The notes under the pieces were generated by a model that made no database searches, was not told where the DNA came from, and worked only from the letters and a program-made list of their open reading frames with translations. A program made the translations under genes and the position numbers. This document shows positions 8,345 to 17,327 of a stretch of DNA of 64,000 nucleotides, in pieces. Numbering within the stretch: position 1 is the first letter of the stretch; the number at the start of each line of letters is the position of its first letter. The stretch is taken from the NCBI GenBank assembly GCA_028281665.1, contig JANQJK010000015.1, positions 99,882 to 163,881 of the forward strand. Reading direction: 5' to 3'. The stretch is from Hyphococcus sp. (GTDB lineage Bacteria > Pseudomonadota > Alphaproteobacteria > Caulobacterales > Parvularculaceae).

Positions 8345-8670
8345 CAGGCGCTCTCCTTAATGACATAGGGGCCGCACAGGCGCTGGTCGCCCTGGCAGCA
8401 ATCGGCGAGGAGGAAATCGATCACGTCGCGCAGGCCCCCATAATCGGCGGCGTAGATGATGCTGCGCCCCTCGCGGCGAGACTGAACCAGGCCGGCATGG
8501 GTTAACTCCTTGAGGTGAAACGACATTGTTGGCGCCGGCACCGCCAGCCGCTCGGCCAGAACGCCGGCGCGCACGCCGCCGGGCCCCGCTTTTACGAGTT
8601 CCCGCAGGACGGCGAGCCGCGAGGATTGTGCGAGCGCTGAGAAGATCTCACTGGCTGTTTCAATTTCCAT
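8344..8670 (-). CDS. arsR: ArsR-family metalloregulator
   Basis: A 108-residue winged-helix repressor (MEIETASEIFSALAQSSRLA). The helix-turn-helix is about residues 42-62 (VPAPTMSFHLKELTHAGLVQ) and is followed by the wing (SRREGRSIIYAAD). The canonical CXCXXC metal site in the DNA-binding helix is absent; instead cysteines cluster at the C-terminus (DCCQGDQRLC), as in rhizobial/Acidithiobacillus-type ArsR with alternative As(III) sites. It most likely represses its own operon in the absence of arsenite through the palindrome immediately upstream of its start codon. Confidence 0.92.
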   Translation of the reverse strand: MEIETASEIFSALAQSSRLAVLRELVKAGPGGVRAGVLAERLAVPAPTMSFHLKELTHAGLVQSRREGRSIIYAADYGGLRDVIDFLLADCCQGDQRLCGPYVIKESA

Positions 8671-8697
8671 ATTTTGATAATTATGAAAATATCAAAT
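8671..8697. promoter_or_regulatory. Probable ArsR operator
   Basis: An AT-rich imperfect inverted repeat abuts the arsR ATG. The arms TTGATA (8674-8679) and TATCAA (8690-8695) lie inside the longer match ATTTTGATA/TATCAAAT. It is the only AT-rich block in this region and is suitably placed for a repressor that blocks transcription of arsR-arsI-arsC-aqpS. Its position directly at the start codon implies a very short or absent leader. Confidence 0.6.
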
Positions 8698-8892
8698 GAT
8701 GTCAAGATAAGAAATACCGCTGCCTCGGAAGAGCGCGAGGCGATGCCGGTCCACAGATGCAAAAATCTCCGTACTGGCGCGGCCCAAACCGCAGGCAAGG
8801 GGCGGGATACGACCTCGCGCGCCTTTGCCGGATCGGCGAACCGCCCTAAGGGGCGTCCTCCAGTTCCAGGGAAAGCCGAGAGCCCCGGCGCC

Positions 8893-9603
8893 ATGCCGTA
8901 CAAGACCCTCAGCAGTGAAAAGGTGATCGAAACCATCGACAAGCTCGCCGCGCGGGTCGGCGAGCGGTTTCCGTCGAGCGGGCTTGAGAGCGTGGCGCGT
9001 GAACTGGCCGAGACGGCGCGCCGGTGCGCCGCAGAATCCGACCGGTTGCGCCGGCCCATCACGCCGATCCGCGTCACGGTCTATTCGATCTGGGTGGTCG
9101 GGGCGGCGGCGTTTTTGTGGATCGCCGCAAGCCTTCATTACGACACGGTGGAGTTTGACGCCGCGGGCCTCGTTCAGGTGCTTGAGCCGGCCATGAACCT
9201 CGCCGTTCTTGTGGGTCTTGGCGTCCTTGCCCTTGGCCGGCTCGAAGAACACTGGAAACGGCGCAAGGCCCTCGACTACATCCATGAGCTGCGGTCCATC
9301 GCCCATGTGGTCGACATGCACCAGCTCACCAAGGACCCCTATCGCAGCGCCCTACCCAAGACCGCCTCGTCGCCGGGCGATGTGTTGTCCGGGCCGCTCC
9401 TGGAGCGCTATCTCGATTACTGTTCGGAAATGCTTGCGCTCACCGGCAAGCTTGCGGCCCTGTTCTCCCAGTCCTGTCGCGACCCGGAAGTCTCCGCTGG
9501 CGCCAGCGATGTGGAGCAACACTGCACCGCCATGTCGCGCAAGATCTGGCAGAAGATCATGGCGTTTTCGCGCTACAATGATGCGGGTGCGAATGTTATG
9601 TGA
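8893..9603 (+). CDS. Hypothetical protein with two membrane helices
   Basis: A 236-residue protein (MPYKTLSSEKVIETIDKLAA) of no function known to me. An amphipathic N-terminal helix region (1-55) is followed by two membrane helices (about 64-82 and 99-119). A cytosolic helical domain follows, with EEHWKRRKALDYIHELRSIAHVVDMHQLTKDP at about 122-153; its H-x-x-D-M-H pattern is striking. The frame is open further upstream to 8674, but that part is low in coding character and would overlap the ars operator, so the ATG at 8893 was chosen. It is divergent from arsR and convergent with the small gene at 9626. Confidence 0.75.
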   Translation: MPYKTLSSEKVIETIDKLAARVGERFPSSGLESVARELAETARRCAAESDRLRRPITPIRVTVYSIWVVGAAAFLWIAASLHYDTVEFDAAGLVQVLEPAMNLAVLVGLGVLALGRLEEHWKRRKALDYIHELRSIAHVVDMHQLTKDPYRSALPKTASSPGDVLSGPLLERYLDYCSEMLALTGKLAALFSQSCRDPEVSAGASDVEQHCTAMSRKIWQKIMAFSRYNDAGANVM

Positions 9604-9625
9604 AACGCCGTCGCCGGCTTTGCCG

Positions 9626-9778
9626 TCACCGTTTCTTTTTAGGTTCGGACCAGACGAGCGTGTCGCCGGCGCCGGCGATGATCAACCCGGCGAGGCCCGC
9701 ATGAAACGGGCTCTGAAAGAGCGCCAGCGCGAAAACAAAAATCGCGCCGAATAACGCAATGTCGAGCGCAATGCGCAT
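9626..9778 (-). CDS. Small membrane protein (50 aa)
   Basis: Fifty residues from the ATG at 9778 (MRIALDIALFGAIFVFALAL), with one or two hydrophobic segments (about 2-20 and 25-38) and a basic end (EPKKKR). A strong Shine-Dalgarno sequence, GGGAGG, stands six bases before the ATG and supports translation. No family is recognised. It stands alone between the hypothetical gene at 8893 and sdhB. Confidence 0.65.
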   Translation of the reverse strand: MRIALDIALFGAIFVFALALFQSPFHAGLAGLIIAGAGDTLVWSEPKKKR

Positions 9779-9923
9779 ACGAAGCCTCCCTTTTGAAGGC
9801 CCGCCGATATTATCATGAATGGCGACGCGAAACGTTAACGGGCGGCCCTCGCGCGCCCTTGAAAACATTGCTTTTTTGAAAATTTAATCTGTGTGCGGCG
9901 CAACAAAAAATGCAGCGCCGATG

Positions 9924-10742
9924 TTACTTCGCCGGTCCTTTTTCCGCCGGGCGGTTGACCATCTGCTTCTTGATTTCCGCAATCGCCTTTGCCGGGTTGA
10001 GGTGCTTCGGACAGACCTGCGTGCAGTTCATGATCGTGTGACAGCGGTACAGCTTGAACTCGTCTTCGAGTTTGTCGAGGCGTTCATTGGTGAACTGATC
10101 GCGGCTGTCGGAAAGCCAGCGATGGGCCTGCAACAGTGCGGCGGGGCCGAGATATTCTTCCGCGCCGCCTTCCTTCTCGCCGTTCCACCAATAGGACGGG
10201 CACGACGTCGAGCAGCAGGCGCAGAGAATGCATTCGTAAAGGCCGTCGAGTTTCGCCCGTTCGTCCTGGGACTGGCGCCACTCGGTTTCCGGCTCTGCGT
10301 CCTTCGCCTTGAGGAACGGCTCGATATAGGCGTGCTGTTCGTAGAAGTTCGAAAGATCGGTGACGAGATCCTTGACCACCGGCTGATGGGGCAGGGGATA
10401 AACGGTGACGTCGCCGTCGCCGATTTCATCCATGGCCTTGGTGCAGGCCAGGGTGTTTGCGCCGTCGATATTGAACGCGCAGGAGCCGCAAACGCCCTCC
10501 CGGCAGGAGCGCCGGAAGGAAAGCGTCGGGTCGATTTCGTTTTTGATCTTGATCAGCGCATCTAGCACCATGGAGACGCCGGTCATGTCGACTTCGTAGC
10601 TGTCGATGCGCGGGTTTTCATCCGTATCAGGATCGTAACGATAGACCTTGAACGTGCGGATATTGTCGCCGCCTTCCTTGGCCGGGAAGTGTTTCCCGGC
10701 CCCGTTCACTTTGGAATTCTTCGGCAGCGTCAGTTGCACCAT
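9924..10742 (-). CDS. sdhB: Succinate dehydrogenase iron-sulfur subunit SdhB
   Basis: A 272-residue protein with the expected cluster motifs. The N-terminal ferredoxin domain has [15 protein letters not shown] plus a later Cys (TLACTKA) for the 2Fe-2S centre. The C-terminal domain has [16 protein letters not shown] and [21 protein letters not shown] for the 4Fe-4S and 3Fe-4S centres. SdhB passes electrons from the SdhA flavin to ubiquinone. Unusually, the gene is about 4.5 kb away from sdhCDA, with creD, two other genes and an oppositely oriented gene between them. It follows creD by 17 bases on the same strand. Confidence 0.97.
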   Translation of the reverse strand: MVQLTLPKNSKVNGAGKHFPAKEGGDNIRTFKVYRYDPDTDENPRIDSYEVDMTGVSMVLDALIKIKNEIDPTLSFRRSCREGVCGSCAFNIDGANTLACTKAMDEIGDGDVTVYPLPHQPVVKDLVTDLSNFYEQHAYIEPFLKAKDAEPETEWRQSQDERAKLDGLYECILCACCSTSCPSYWWNGEKEGGAEEYLGPAALLQAHRWLSDSRDQFTNERLDKLEDEFKLYRCHTIMNCTQVCPKHLNPAKAIAEIKKQMVNRPAEKGPAK

Positions 10743-10759
10743 GGCGAGCGGTTCTTTCC

Positions 10760-12136
10760 TTAGCCGGGCGCCGCGGCGCCGTTATCTGTTTTACGTCCGC
10801 CATACCAGTTCAGATTGCGCGTGACGACCATGGTCACCGCAAGCGCGGCAAAAGCCGTGACAGAACCGAGTAGGAGAGCGTAGTCCTCTGATTTCATGAG
10901 CAAATATATCAGGCCGTAAGCGCCCGAAAAAGCCGCAAAGGCGATAAGCCCGCGGATTTTGCTGTGAAATACTGTCGCTGCATACCAGCCCGACAGGACC
11001 ACGGTGGCGCCAGCCGTCGCCATGAAGGCGGCGCCGAAACCGATATGCTCGGAGAAGGCGAGGACCAGCAGGTAGAAGATCACCTGGGTCGCCCCGAGGA
11101 GGATATATTGCGCCGGATGCGCCCGCCCGCCCATGGTCGCCTCGAACAGGAAGAAAGTCAGAAAGACGATGCCGAGAAACATCAGCGCATATTTCAGGGC
11201 GCGATTGACGGATTTGTAGGGGCTGGTGGCGGCCACGAATTCGACCCCGAAGGCGCTTGCCTGCAAGTGAGACAGTCCCCGGTCGGCGAAAAAGCTGCGG
11301 GGAATGGCGCGCGCGAGATAGGGGACGCGCCACTCTGCGTTGAAGCCTGCATCGGTGATTTCCCGATCGTCGGGAAGGTAAGCGCCCTGAAAGCCTGGAT
11401 CGGGCCAGTCGGCGGCGACGCGCGCGACGGTCTCTTCGCCGACGGGCGACAAGTAAAGGGCGCCGCCGCCGGAGAGGGGCAGGGAGAGCTCAAAGTCGAA
11501 TGCGGCCTGCGGGTGCCTTAAGGCGAGGGGAGCGCTGACGCCGGGCGCGGTTTGCGGCCCGCCCGTTTCGCCCGCCGGCGCCGTTTTGATCCCCGGTTCG
11601 AAGGCGGCGTTTGCGGGGCGCGCGTCGATGGCAAGGCGGATTGTGTCGCGCACGCCTTTCAGATGCTCGGCGGAAGCGAATTTGACGGCGAAGGTCGCCT
11701 GATCCCAGCGCAGTGTAAGGGGACCTTCCGCCGTGGGCGGCGCGCCAAATTCAAACCGCCCCTTCATCGTGATGTCCGCGTGATAGACGGCGGCTTCGTA
11801 AATCGATCGGGCCCGTTTTGCAGTGCGCGCGTCCGCTGCGATGTCGAGGCGCTTCGGCGTAAATGCGACCATGACGGCTCGGATTATGGGATCGCCGTTT
11901 TTGTCGGTACGGCCGGTGTCGACATCGCCGGGAACAAGAACGACCGGCCCGCTAACGGTCTGGCGCCCGCCCGCCCGTTCGACGATCTCTTTCGCAACGG
12001 TGTCGGCGCGGGTCGATCGGTCCCAGACGAGGGCGTAGATCAGCATTGCCGGGATCCACATCAGGAACGCAAGCGCGCCCACGAGAATGAGTTTGAGGCC
12101 GAGCGAGCGCGCTTCGGCGGGCGGGATGACTGACAT
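10760..12136 (-). CDS. creD: Inner membrane protein CreD
   Basis: A 458-residue protein with one N-terminal membrane helix ([20 protein letters not shown] at about 15-34). A large periplasmic beta-rich domain covers about residues 45-310. A C-terminal block of five or six helices includes [20 protein letters not shown], a characteristic CreD (Cet-like) segment. In enterobacteria creD is CreBC-regulated and affects envelope integrity and colicin tolerance; the molecular activity is unknown. No creBC is visible here. Length and topology match the family. Confidence 0.88.
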   Translation of the reverse strand: MSVIPPAEARSLGLKLILVGALAFLMWIPAMLIYALVWDRSTRADTVAKEIVERAGGRQTVSGPVVLVPGDVDTGRTDKNGDPIIRAVMVAFTPKRLDIAADARTAKRARSIYEAAVYHADITMKGRFEFGAPPTAEGPLTLRWDQATFAVKFASAEHLKGVRDTIRLAIDARPANAAFEPGIKTAPAGETGGPQTAPGVSAPLALRHPQAAFDFELSLPLSGGGALYLSPVGEETVARVAADWPDPGFQGAYLPDDREITDAGFNAEWRVPYLARAIPRSFFADRGLSHLQASAFGVEFVAATSPYKSVNRALKYALMFLGIVFLTFFLFEATMGGRAHPAQYILLGATQVIFYLLVLAFSEHIGFGAAFMATAGATVVLSGWYAATVFHSKIRGLIAFAAFSGAYGLIYLLMKSEDYALLLGSVTAFAALAVTMVVTRNLNWYGGRKTDNGAAAPG

Positions 12137-12238
12137 TCGGGATACTCCCCTTCAAAACGCGCCCCATCCCGGCTGGGGGACGTATCGGCCAAGCGTGTCG
12201 GCCCTTTGACATGAGGAGGGAGTTTCTGGGGCGCGTTC

Positions 12239-12820
12239 CTAAGGGGCGCTCGTTGCGAGCTGCGTCGGCGCATGTCTCACGCGCCAGGAATACTCATATC
12301 GAAGGTCATAGTTCGGGAACGGAATGACGTCGTCATTGTCGTATTCCCAGCGAATTTGATTTGAAAATTTGTAGTACCCGTTTCGGGGCGCCACATACTC
12401 GAACGCGCCTTGATGGGCGCCCTCGCCAAGGCGCCATGCCTGATGGCTCTCGACCAGCGGACCCTGAAAAAAGAGGCTCAGATTTGTGCGGAAGACCGAC
12501 AGAATGAGGCCGCCTTTTTCTATGGAGACGTCGTATTCGATGACGATGGCGTCGCCTTTTTCGAGATAGACCTTGTTCTGACGAAATGGCGCGGCGGCTG
12601 GAGACAGGAGCGTGTCGGGTCCGATCCATTTGGGAACGCTGACGGTCTTGACGGTTCTGACCCCGGTGTGTCGCCAGCCGATATGCTCGTAACCGAGGAG
12701 GTGCGGCCCGAAGATTTTGACCGGCCCGCCGACAAATATCCACGCAATCGCCAACAGCGCGACGGCGGCAATCAGTCCGCCGACGGCTGATTTAAGCGGT
12801 TTCAGCAGCGACTCTCCCAT
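12239..12820 (-). CDS. Hypothetical membrane-anchored beta-sandwich protein
   Basis: A 193-residue protein not assigned to a named family. One N-terminal helix (VGGLIAAVALLAIAWIFVGG, about 13-32) anchors a periplasmic domain of about 150 residues. The domain pattern (KGDAIVIEYDVSIEKGGLIL, then GAFEYVAPRNGYYKF and a later IRWEYDNDD) resembles a GOLD-type jelly roll, but this is a weak visual resemblance. It is 102 bases upstream of creD on the same strand and may be cotranscribed. Confidence 0.7.
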   Translation of the reverse strand: MGESLLKPLKSAVGGLIAAVALLAIAWIFVGGPVKIFGPHLLGYEHIGWRHTGVRTVKTVSVPKWIGPDTLLSPAAAPFRQNKVYLEKGDAIVIEYDVSIEKGGLILSVFRTNLSLFFQGPLVESHQAWRLGEGAHQGAFEYVAPRNGYYKFSNQIRWEYDNDDVIPFPNYDLRYEYSWRVRHAPTQLATSAP

Positions 12821-12857
12821 AGGGCGACACGCTATCCGGAAGCCGTTAAACCGGCGT

Positions 12858-13694
12858 TTACAGCCCCTTCTTCAAAGGCTTCAAATCGTCATAGTCGGGC
12901 GCGCGTTTTTCCATCTTCGCCATGTAGCTTTTCTTGATGTCGTCGCCGCTCAGCATCCCGGCGTTCCAGACGGCGATGTAGTCGAGGGCGTCGGCGGTCG
13001 AATGGTCTCTGGCGTAATTGGCCATGCGTTTGGCGCCGGCGACGGCCAGCGGAGAATGGACGGCGATCTGGCGGGCAACGCCCATCACGCCTTCAAGCAG
13101 CGTCTCGTGGGTTGGATATACTTCGTTCACGAGGCCGAGTTCCTTCGCCTTCGCAGCGGGAAGGCGTTCGGCGGTGTAACAGATCTGGCGCGCCCAGCCT
13201 TCGGGCATCACTTTCATGAGCCGCGGGAAGGTGCCCACATCGGCGGTCATGCCGATGGCCGTTTCCTGCACGCAGAAAAATGCGTCCTCCGACGCGTAAC
13301 GGCAGTCGCAGGCGGTGACGAGGTCGACGGCGCCGCCAACGGCGCCGCCCTGGATCGCCGCGAGCACGGGCTGGCGCGCATTTTCCAGCGCTGAAAACGT
13401 ATCTTGCAGGCGCTTCACTTTGTGACGGAACGCTTCCGCCATGATTTCGCGGCTGGCGTCGTCCTGTTGGAGGCCGTCCTCCATGAACACGGAAATATCC
13501 ATGCCGGCGGAGAAGTGTTTTCCCTCCGCGGACAGAACAATGACGCGGGCGCTGGCGTTGTCGGAAATGTCGTTCACGGCCTCGGGCAATTCGCGCCAGT
13601 AATCGGCGTTCATGGAGTTGGCTTTTTCCGGCCTGCAAAAGCGCAAATGAGCGACGCCGTCCTCGATTTCGACGGTGAAAGACGCATAGGCCAT
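12858..13694 (-). CDS. Crotonase-family enoyl-CoA hydratase/dienoyl-CoA isomerase
   Basis: A 278-residue crotonase-fold enzyme from the ATG at 13694, seven bases after AAGGA. The acyl-CoA binding and oxyanion-hole segments are SAEGKHFSAGMDISVF (about 55-70) and IQGGAVGGAVDLVTACDCRY (about 111-130). The active-site region FFCVQETAIGMTADVGTFPR carries a Glu and an Asp placed as in delta3,5-delta2,4-dienoyl-CoA isomerase (ECH1), so isomerisation of unsaturated fatty acyl-CoA intermediates is the best guess; simple hydratase activity cannot be excluded. It is divergent from the RodZ/TonB-like gene. Confidence 0.87.
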   Translation of the reverse strand: MAYASFTVEIEDGVAHLRFCRPEKANSMNADYWRELPEAVNDISDNASARVIVLSAEGKHFSAGMDISVFMEDGLQQDDASREIMAEAFRHKVKRLQDTFSALENARQPVLAAIQGGAVGGAVDLVTACDCRYASEDAFFCVQETAIGMTADVGTFPRLMKVMPEGWARQICYTAERLPAAKAKELGLVNEVYPTHETLLEGVMGVARQIAVHSPLAVAGAKRMANYARDHSTADALDYIAVWNAGMLSGDDIKKSYMAKMEKRAPDYDDLKPLKKGL

Positions 13695-13886
13695 GGACGT
13701 TTCCTTCAGATTTGCCGTGGGCGATGAACGAGTTTTCATGTTATCATGGACGACAGGCGAACGAACGGCTTTATGACAGTTCCGAAAGGACGGGTTCGAT
13801 GGCGCCGTTCATGCTTCGCACGTGGCGTATCAGTCGGGCCCTTGTGGCGTGGTCCGGTCGGTTGCGTGAGTAGGGTTAATACGAGC

Positions 13887-14963
13887 ATGTCTCAGGAGAA
13901 AACCGCCGAAATCATCGACCTCAGCGCCTCGCGTGCGGCGGCTGCGGGGGATGGGGCGGGACCGTTTCTGGCCAGCGCACGGTTGGCGGCTGGTCTCGAC
14001 ATCGCCGATGTCGCCACCGCGACCAAGATCAAAGCGGGCCATATCGAGGCCATCGAAACCGGAAACACGGCGGGCTTGCCCGCGACGCCCTATGCGGTCG
14101 GGTTCGTGCGGGTATACGCTGCCTATCTCGGGCTCGATGCGGACGCGATCGCCGCCGAATTCAGAAAAGAAGTCACCGCGGCGCGGCCGGAGCCGGAGCC
14201 AAGCGCGCGCACCGCGCCCGTTCCCGCCTATGAGGCGAGTTCCGGGGTCAAAATCATTTCCCTGTTCGGCATCGTCGCCATTGTCGGGTTCGCCATCTGG
14301 ATTGCCTTTCAGGTCGCCGGCAAGGGCGCGAGCGAAGACAGCATCAATGCGGGCGCCGACGCCCCGCGGGTGCGCGTGTCGGAGACCCGGGCCGAAGCGC
14401 CGCGTCCGCGGGTTGTTTCCGCGCGCGATTATGACGTCGTGCCGATCCCGCCCGTGGGCGGCGATCCCGTCGCTGCGGAAACCGCCGCCGACAATCCGCT
14501 TGACGACTTGTCGGCGCCGTCTGAAACCGCGATGGCTGACCAAGTCCCGGCGGCGCCTGAAACGGCGGCGGCGGAAGACGCGGTGCCTGTCGCCGCAGAG
14601 CCGGCCCCTGCACCGCTCCTCTCGACTATTCAACCGAATGAACCGGCGCCCGCCATCGATGCGCCGGCCCGCGCTGTGGCGGCGCAGCCGACGGTGGTCG
14701 ATGCGCGGCTCATTCGCTCCATCGGACCGAAATATCCGGCGCGCTGCGAACACGACGCCGGCGCCCTCGAAACCGTTTCGGTGATCTTCGACGTCAACGC
14801 CGCCGGCCGCCCGACCAATCCGCGGGTTACGGCGTCGTCTGACGACTGTTTCGAAGACGCCGCCGTCGCTGCTGTCACCAAATGGCGCTTCAACCCGCGC
14901 ACCGTCGACGGTGCCCCGCGGCCGCAGAAGAACATCGAGGCGACGCTGAATTTCCGGCGGTAG
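13887..14963 (+). CDS. RodZ-like HTH membrane protein fused to a TonB C-terminal domain
   Basis: A 358-residue protein from the ATG at 13887. Domains in order: an XRE/HTH_25 domain like RodZ (about 25-95; ARLAAGLDIADVATATKIK and LPATPYAVGFVRVYAAYLGL), one membrane helix (about 121-143), a Pro/Ala-rich periplasmic linker (about 150-270), and a C-terminal domain of about 85 residues. That last domain (RSIGPKYPARCEHDAGALET, then VSVIFDVNAAGRPTNPRV and AAVAAVTKWRFNPRTVDG) is a TonB C-terminal domain. RodZ normally ends in a DUF4115 domain, so this architecture is unusual. No exbBD is adjacent. Confidence 0.82.
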   Translation: MSQEKTAEIIDLSASRAAAAGDGAGPFLASARLAAGLDIADVATATKIKAGHIEAIETGNTAGLPATPYAVGFVRVYAAYLGLDADAIAAEFRKEVTAARPEPEPSARTAPVPAYEASSGVKIISLFGIVAIVGFAIWIAFQVAGKGASEDSINAGADAPRVRVSETRAEAPRPRVVSARDYDVVPIPPVGGDPVAAETAADNPLDDLSAPSETAMADQVPAAPETAAAEDAVPVAAEPAPAPLLSTIQPNEPAPAIDAPARAVAAQPTVVDARLIRSIGPKYPARCEHDAGALETVSVIFDVNAAGRPTNPRVTASSDDCFEDAAVAAVTKWRFNPRTVDGAPRPQKNIEATLNFRR

Positions 14964-14969
14964 CAAACG

Positions 14970-15188
14970 CTAAAGAAAGTAATAAAGAAGCCGATAGAGC
15001 CCGTAGAGCAGGAATTGCCAGGGAAGTAAGCGAAACGCCAGATTGAGAAACAGGTCTAACGATCCGTTTCTGGCGACGATTGAATCAATCCGAAAAAAGA
15101 ACCAGCAAAAGAACCCAAGCGTCAGTAAAAGGTTTGCGACGTAGTAGCCGACGCCCAAGGCCTCAAACGTGTCTAGCTCAGTGAGCAT
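14970..15188 (-). CDS. Small membrane protein in the sdh operon (72 aa)
   Basis: Seventy-two very hydrophobic residues (MLTELDTFEALGVGYYVANL) with two predicted helices, about 12-34 and 50-70, and many aromatics. It starts six bases after the sdhA stop and has AGGA five bases before the ATG, so it is probably the last gene of sdhC-sdhD-sdhA. No family is recognised. It occupies the place where sdhB would normally be. It is convergent with the RodZ/TonB-like gene. Confidence 0.65.
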   Translation of the reverse strand: MLTELDTFEALGVGYYVANLLLTLGFFCWFFFRIDSIVARNGSLDLFLNLAFRLLPWQFLLYGLYRLLYYFL

Positions 15189-15194
15189 TGCATC

Positions 15195-16982
15195 CTAGTA
15201 AACCCGCGCCTTCGGTTCGATATACTGAATTTCGTCCGTAAGCGTATAGTCGTGAACCGGGCGATAGTCGATGGTCGCCTTGCCTTGGGCGAACCAGGCG
15301 GCGGTGTGTTTCATCCAGTTGGCGTCGTCGCGGTCGGGGAAGTCTTCGCGCGCATGGGCGCCGCGGCTTTCCTTGCGGTTCGCCGCCGATTCCATGGTCA
15401 CGACGGCCTGTCCGATCATATTGTCGAATTCGAGGGTTTCCACGAGATCGGTGTTCCAGATCATGGTGCGGTCGGCGACGGAGATGTCCGTGAGCCCGCC
15501 ATAGACGTCGGCGATCTTCGCCTGGCCCTCTTCGAGGACATCGCCGGTGCGGAAGACGGCGCAGTTGTTCTGCATGACCGACTGCATCGCGTCGCGCAGT
15601 TTGGCCGTGGGCGTCGCGCCCTTGGCGTGGCGGAATTTGTCGAGACGGGCGAGCGCCTCGTCGGTCGCCTGTTGCGGCAGGGCGGGGCTCGCCGATTTGG
15701 CGTCGACGACATCGCCGCAGCGAAGGCCTGCGGCGCGGCCGAACACAACAAGGTCGATCAGCGAGTTCGAGCCGAGGCGATTGGCGCCGTGAACGGAGAC
15801 GCATGCCGCCTCGCCAATGGCCATGAGGCCCGGCACGACGGCGTCGGTTTCCTCGCCCCGCTTGGTGACGACTTCGCCGTGATAGTTCGTCGGGATGCCG
15901 CCCATATTATAGTGGACCGTCGGGATCACCGGGATCGGTTCCCTGGTGACGTCGACGCCGGCGAAGATTTTCGCGCTCTCGGAAATGCCGGGCAGGCGCG
16001 AGGCCAGGATCTTCGGGTCGAGATGGTCGAGATGCAGGTGGATATGATCCTTGTTCGGACCAACGCCGCGACCCTCGCGGATTTCGATCGTCATGGAGCG
16101 GGAGACAACGTCGCGCGAGGCGAGGTCTTTCGCAGACGGCGCGTAGCGCTCCATGAAACGCTCGCCTTCTGAATTCGTAAGGTAACCGCCTTCGCCGCGC
16201 GATCCTTCGGTGATGAGGACGCCCGCGCCGTAAATGCCGGTGGGATGGAACTGAACGAACTCCATGTCCTGCAAGGGGAGCCCTGCGCGCAGGACCATGG
16301 CGTTGCCGTCGCCGGTGCAGGTGTGCGCGGAGGTGCAGGAGAAGTAGGTGCGCCCGTAACCGCCGGTGGCGAGGATCACCATTTTCGCCGAGAAACGGTG
16401 GATGACGCCGGTGTCGAGTTCCCATGAAAGAACGCCGCGGCATTCGCCGTCCTCGGACATGATGAGATCGAGGGCGAAATGCTCGATGAAGAATTTTGCG
16501 TTCTGCTTCACCGACTGGCCGTAAAGCGTGTGCAGGATGGCGTGGCCGGTGCGGTCGGCGGCGGCGCAGGTGCGCTGAACCTGCCCCTCGCCATAGTTCT
16601 TTGTCATGCCGCCAAAGGCGCGCTGATAGATCTTGCCTTCCTCGGTGCGAGAGAAGGGAACGCCCCAATGCTCCAGTTCGTAAACGGCGGCCGGCGCATG
16701 CTTGCAGAGATATTCGATGGCGTCCTGGTCGCCGAGCCAGTCGGACCCTTTGACCGTGTCGTACATGTGCCAGCGCCAGTCGTCCTCCGACATGTTGCCG
16801 AGGGCTGCGGAGATGCCCCCTTGCGCGGCAACCGTGTGCGAGCGGGTCGGGAAGACTTTTGTAACGCACGCGGTCTTCAGCCCCGCCTGCGCCGCGCCAA
16901 GGGTTGCGCGAAGGCCGGCGCCGCCGGCGCCGACAACCACAACATCATATTGATGATCGACGATCTCGTAACTTTGCGTCAT
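15195..16982 (-). CDS. sdhA: Succinate dehydrogenase flavoprotein subunit SdhA
   Basis: A 595-residue flavoprotein from the ATG at 16982 ([20 protein letters not shown]). The FAD dinucleotide-binding motif [17 protein letters not shown], the covalent-FAD segment [18 protein letters not shown], and the catalytic stretch [24 protein letters not shown] are all present. [15 protein letters not shown] and [20 protein letters not shown] are the later signature segments. It oxidises succinate to fumarate at the cytoplasmic face of the inner membrane and hands electrons to SdhB. Seven bases separate it from sdhD. Confidence 0.98.
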   Translation of the reverse strand: MTQSYEIVDHQYDVVVVGAGGAGLRATLGAAQAGLKTACVTKVFPTRSHTVAAQGGISAALGNMSEDDWRWHMYDTVKGSDWLGDQDAIEYLCKHAPAAVYELEHWGVPFSRTEEGKIYQRAFGGMTKNYGEGQVQRTCAAADRTGHAILHTLYGQSVKQNAKFFIEHFALDLIMSEDGECRGVLSWELDTGVIHRFSAKMVILATGGYGRTYFSCTSAHTCTGDGNAMVLRAGLPLQDMEFVQFHPTGIYGAGVLITEGSRGEGGYLTNSEGERFMERYAPSAKDLASRDVVSRSMTIEIREGRGVGPNKDHIHLHLDHLDPKILASRLPGISESAKIFAGVDVTREPIPVIPTVHYNMGGIPTNYHGEVVTKRGEETDAVVPGLMAIGEAACVSVHGANRLGSNSLIDLVVFGRAAGLRCGDVVDAKSASPALPQQATDEALARLDKFRHAKGATPTAKLRDAMQSVMQNNCAVFRTGDVLEEGQAKIADVYGGLTDISVADRTMIWNTDLVETLEFDNMIGQAVVTMESAANRKESRGAHAREDFPDRDDANWMKHTAAWFAQGKATIDYRPVHDYTLTDEIQYIEPKARVY

Positions 16983-16989
16983 CTCGGGG

Positions 16990-17325
16990 TCAGCCTGCGA
17001 ATGAAAGTTGGTATACTGACCAGACCGCAATCGCCATTACGGCGAGGGCGGCGAGCCAGCTCAGTAGAATCAATACGGTTTTCAGCCATGAGTGGATGTA
17101 GTCGACGATGACTTCCTCAAGACCGATGCGTCCGTGATAGGCGCCGATGACGATGAGGGCCGCGAAGGGAAGACTGGTCGTCGGCCTGGAAAGCCACGCC
17201 TGCATGTCGACAAAGCTGTCGCCGGCATGGGCGACAAGGCTGATCAGAAACCAGATGGTGAGCGGGATGAGAACGACCGCGCTGGCGCGCTGGAGGACAA
17301 AGGTGGAGGTGTGTTTCTTCGCCAT
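16990..17325 (-). CDS. sdhD: Succinate dehydrogenase membrane anchor SdhD
   Basis: A 111-residue, three-helix protein from the ATG at 17325 ([20 protein letters not shown]). The features are [20 protein letters not shown] in helix 1, [20 protein letters not shown] (heme-ligand histidine and the conserved DYIH) and a third helix at the C-terminus. It anchors SdhAB and, with SdhC, binds heme b and ubiquinone. It starts two bases after the sdhC stop. Longer in-frame extension upstream runs through sdhC and was rejected. Confidence 0.93.
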   Translation of the reverse strand: MAKKHTSTFVLQRASAVVLIPLTIWFLISLVAHAGDSFVDMQAWLSRPTTSLPFAALIVIGAYHGRIGLEEVIVDYIHSWLKTVLILLSWLAALAVMAIAVWSVYQLSFAG

Positions 17326-17327
17326 CC

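Noticed and set aside
8674..8892. N-terminal extension of the gene at 8893
   Set aside because: It would start inside the ars operator, and the 73 extra residues have no domain-like or membrane features.
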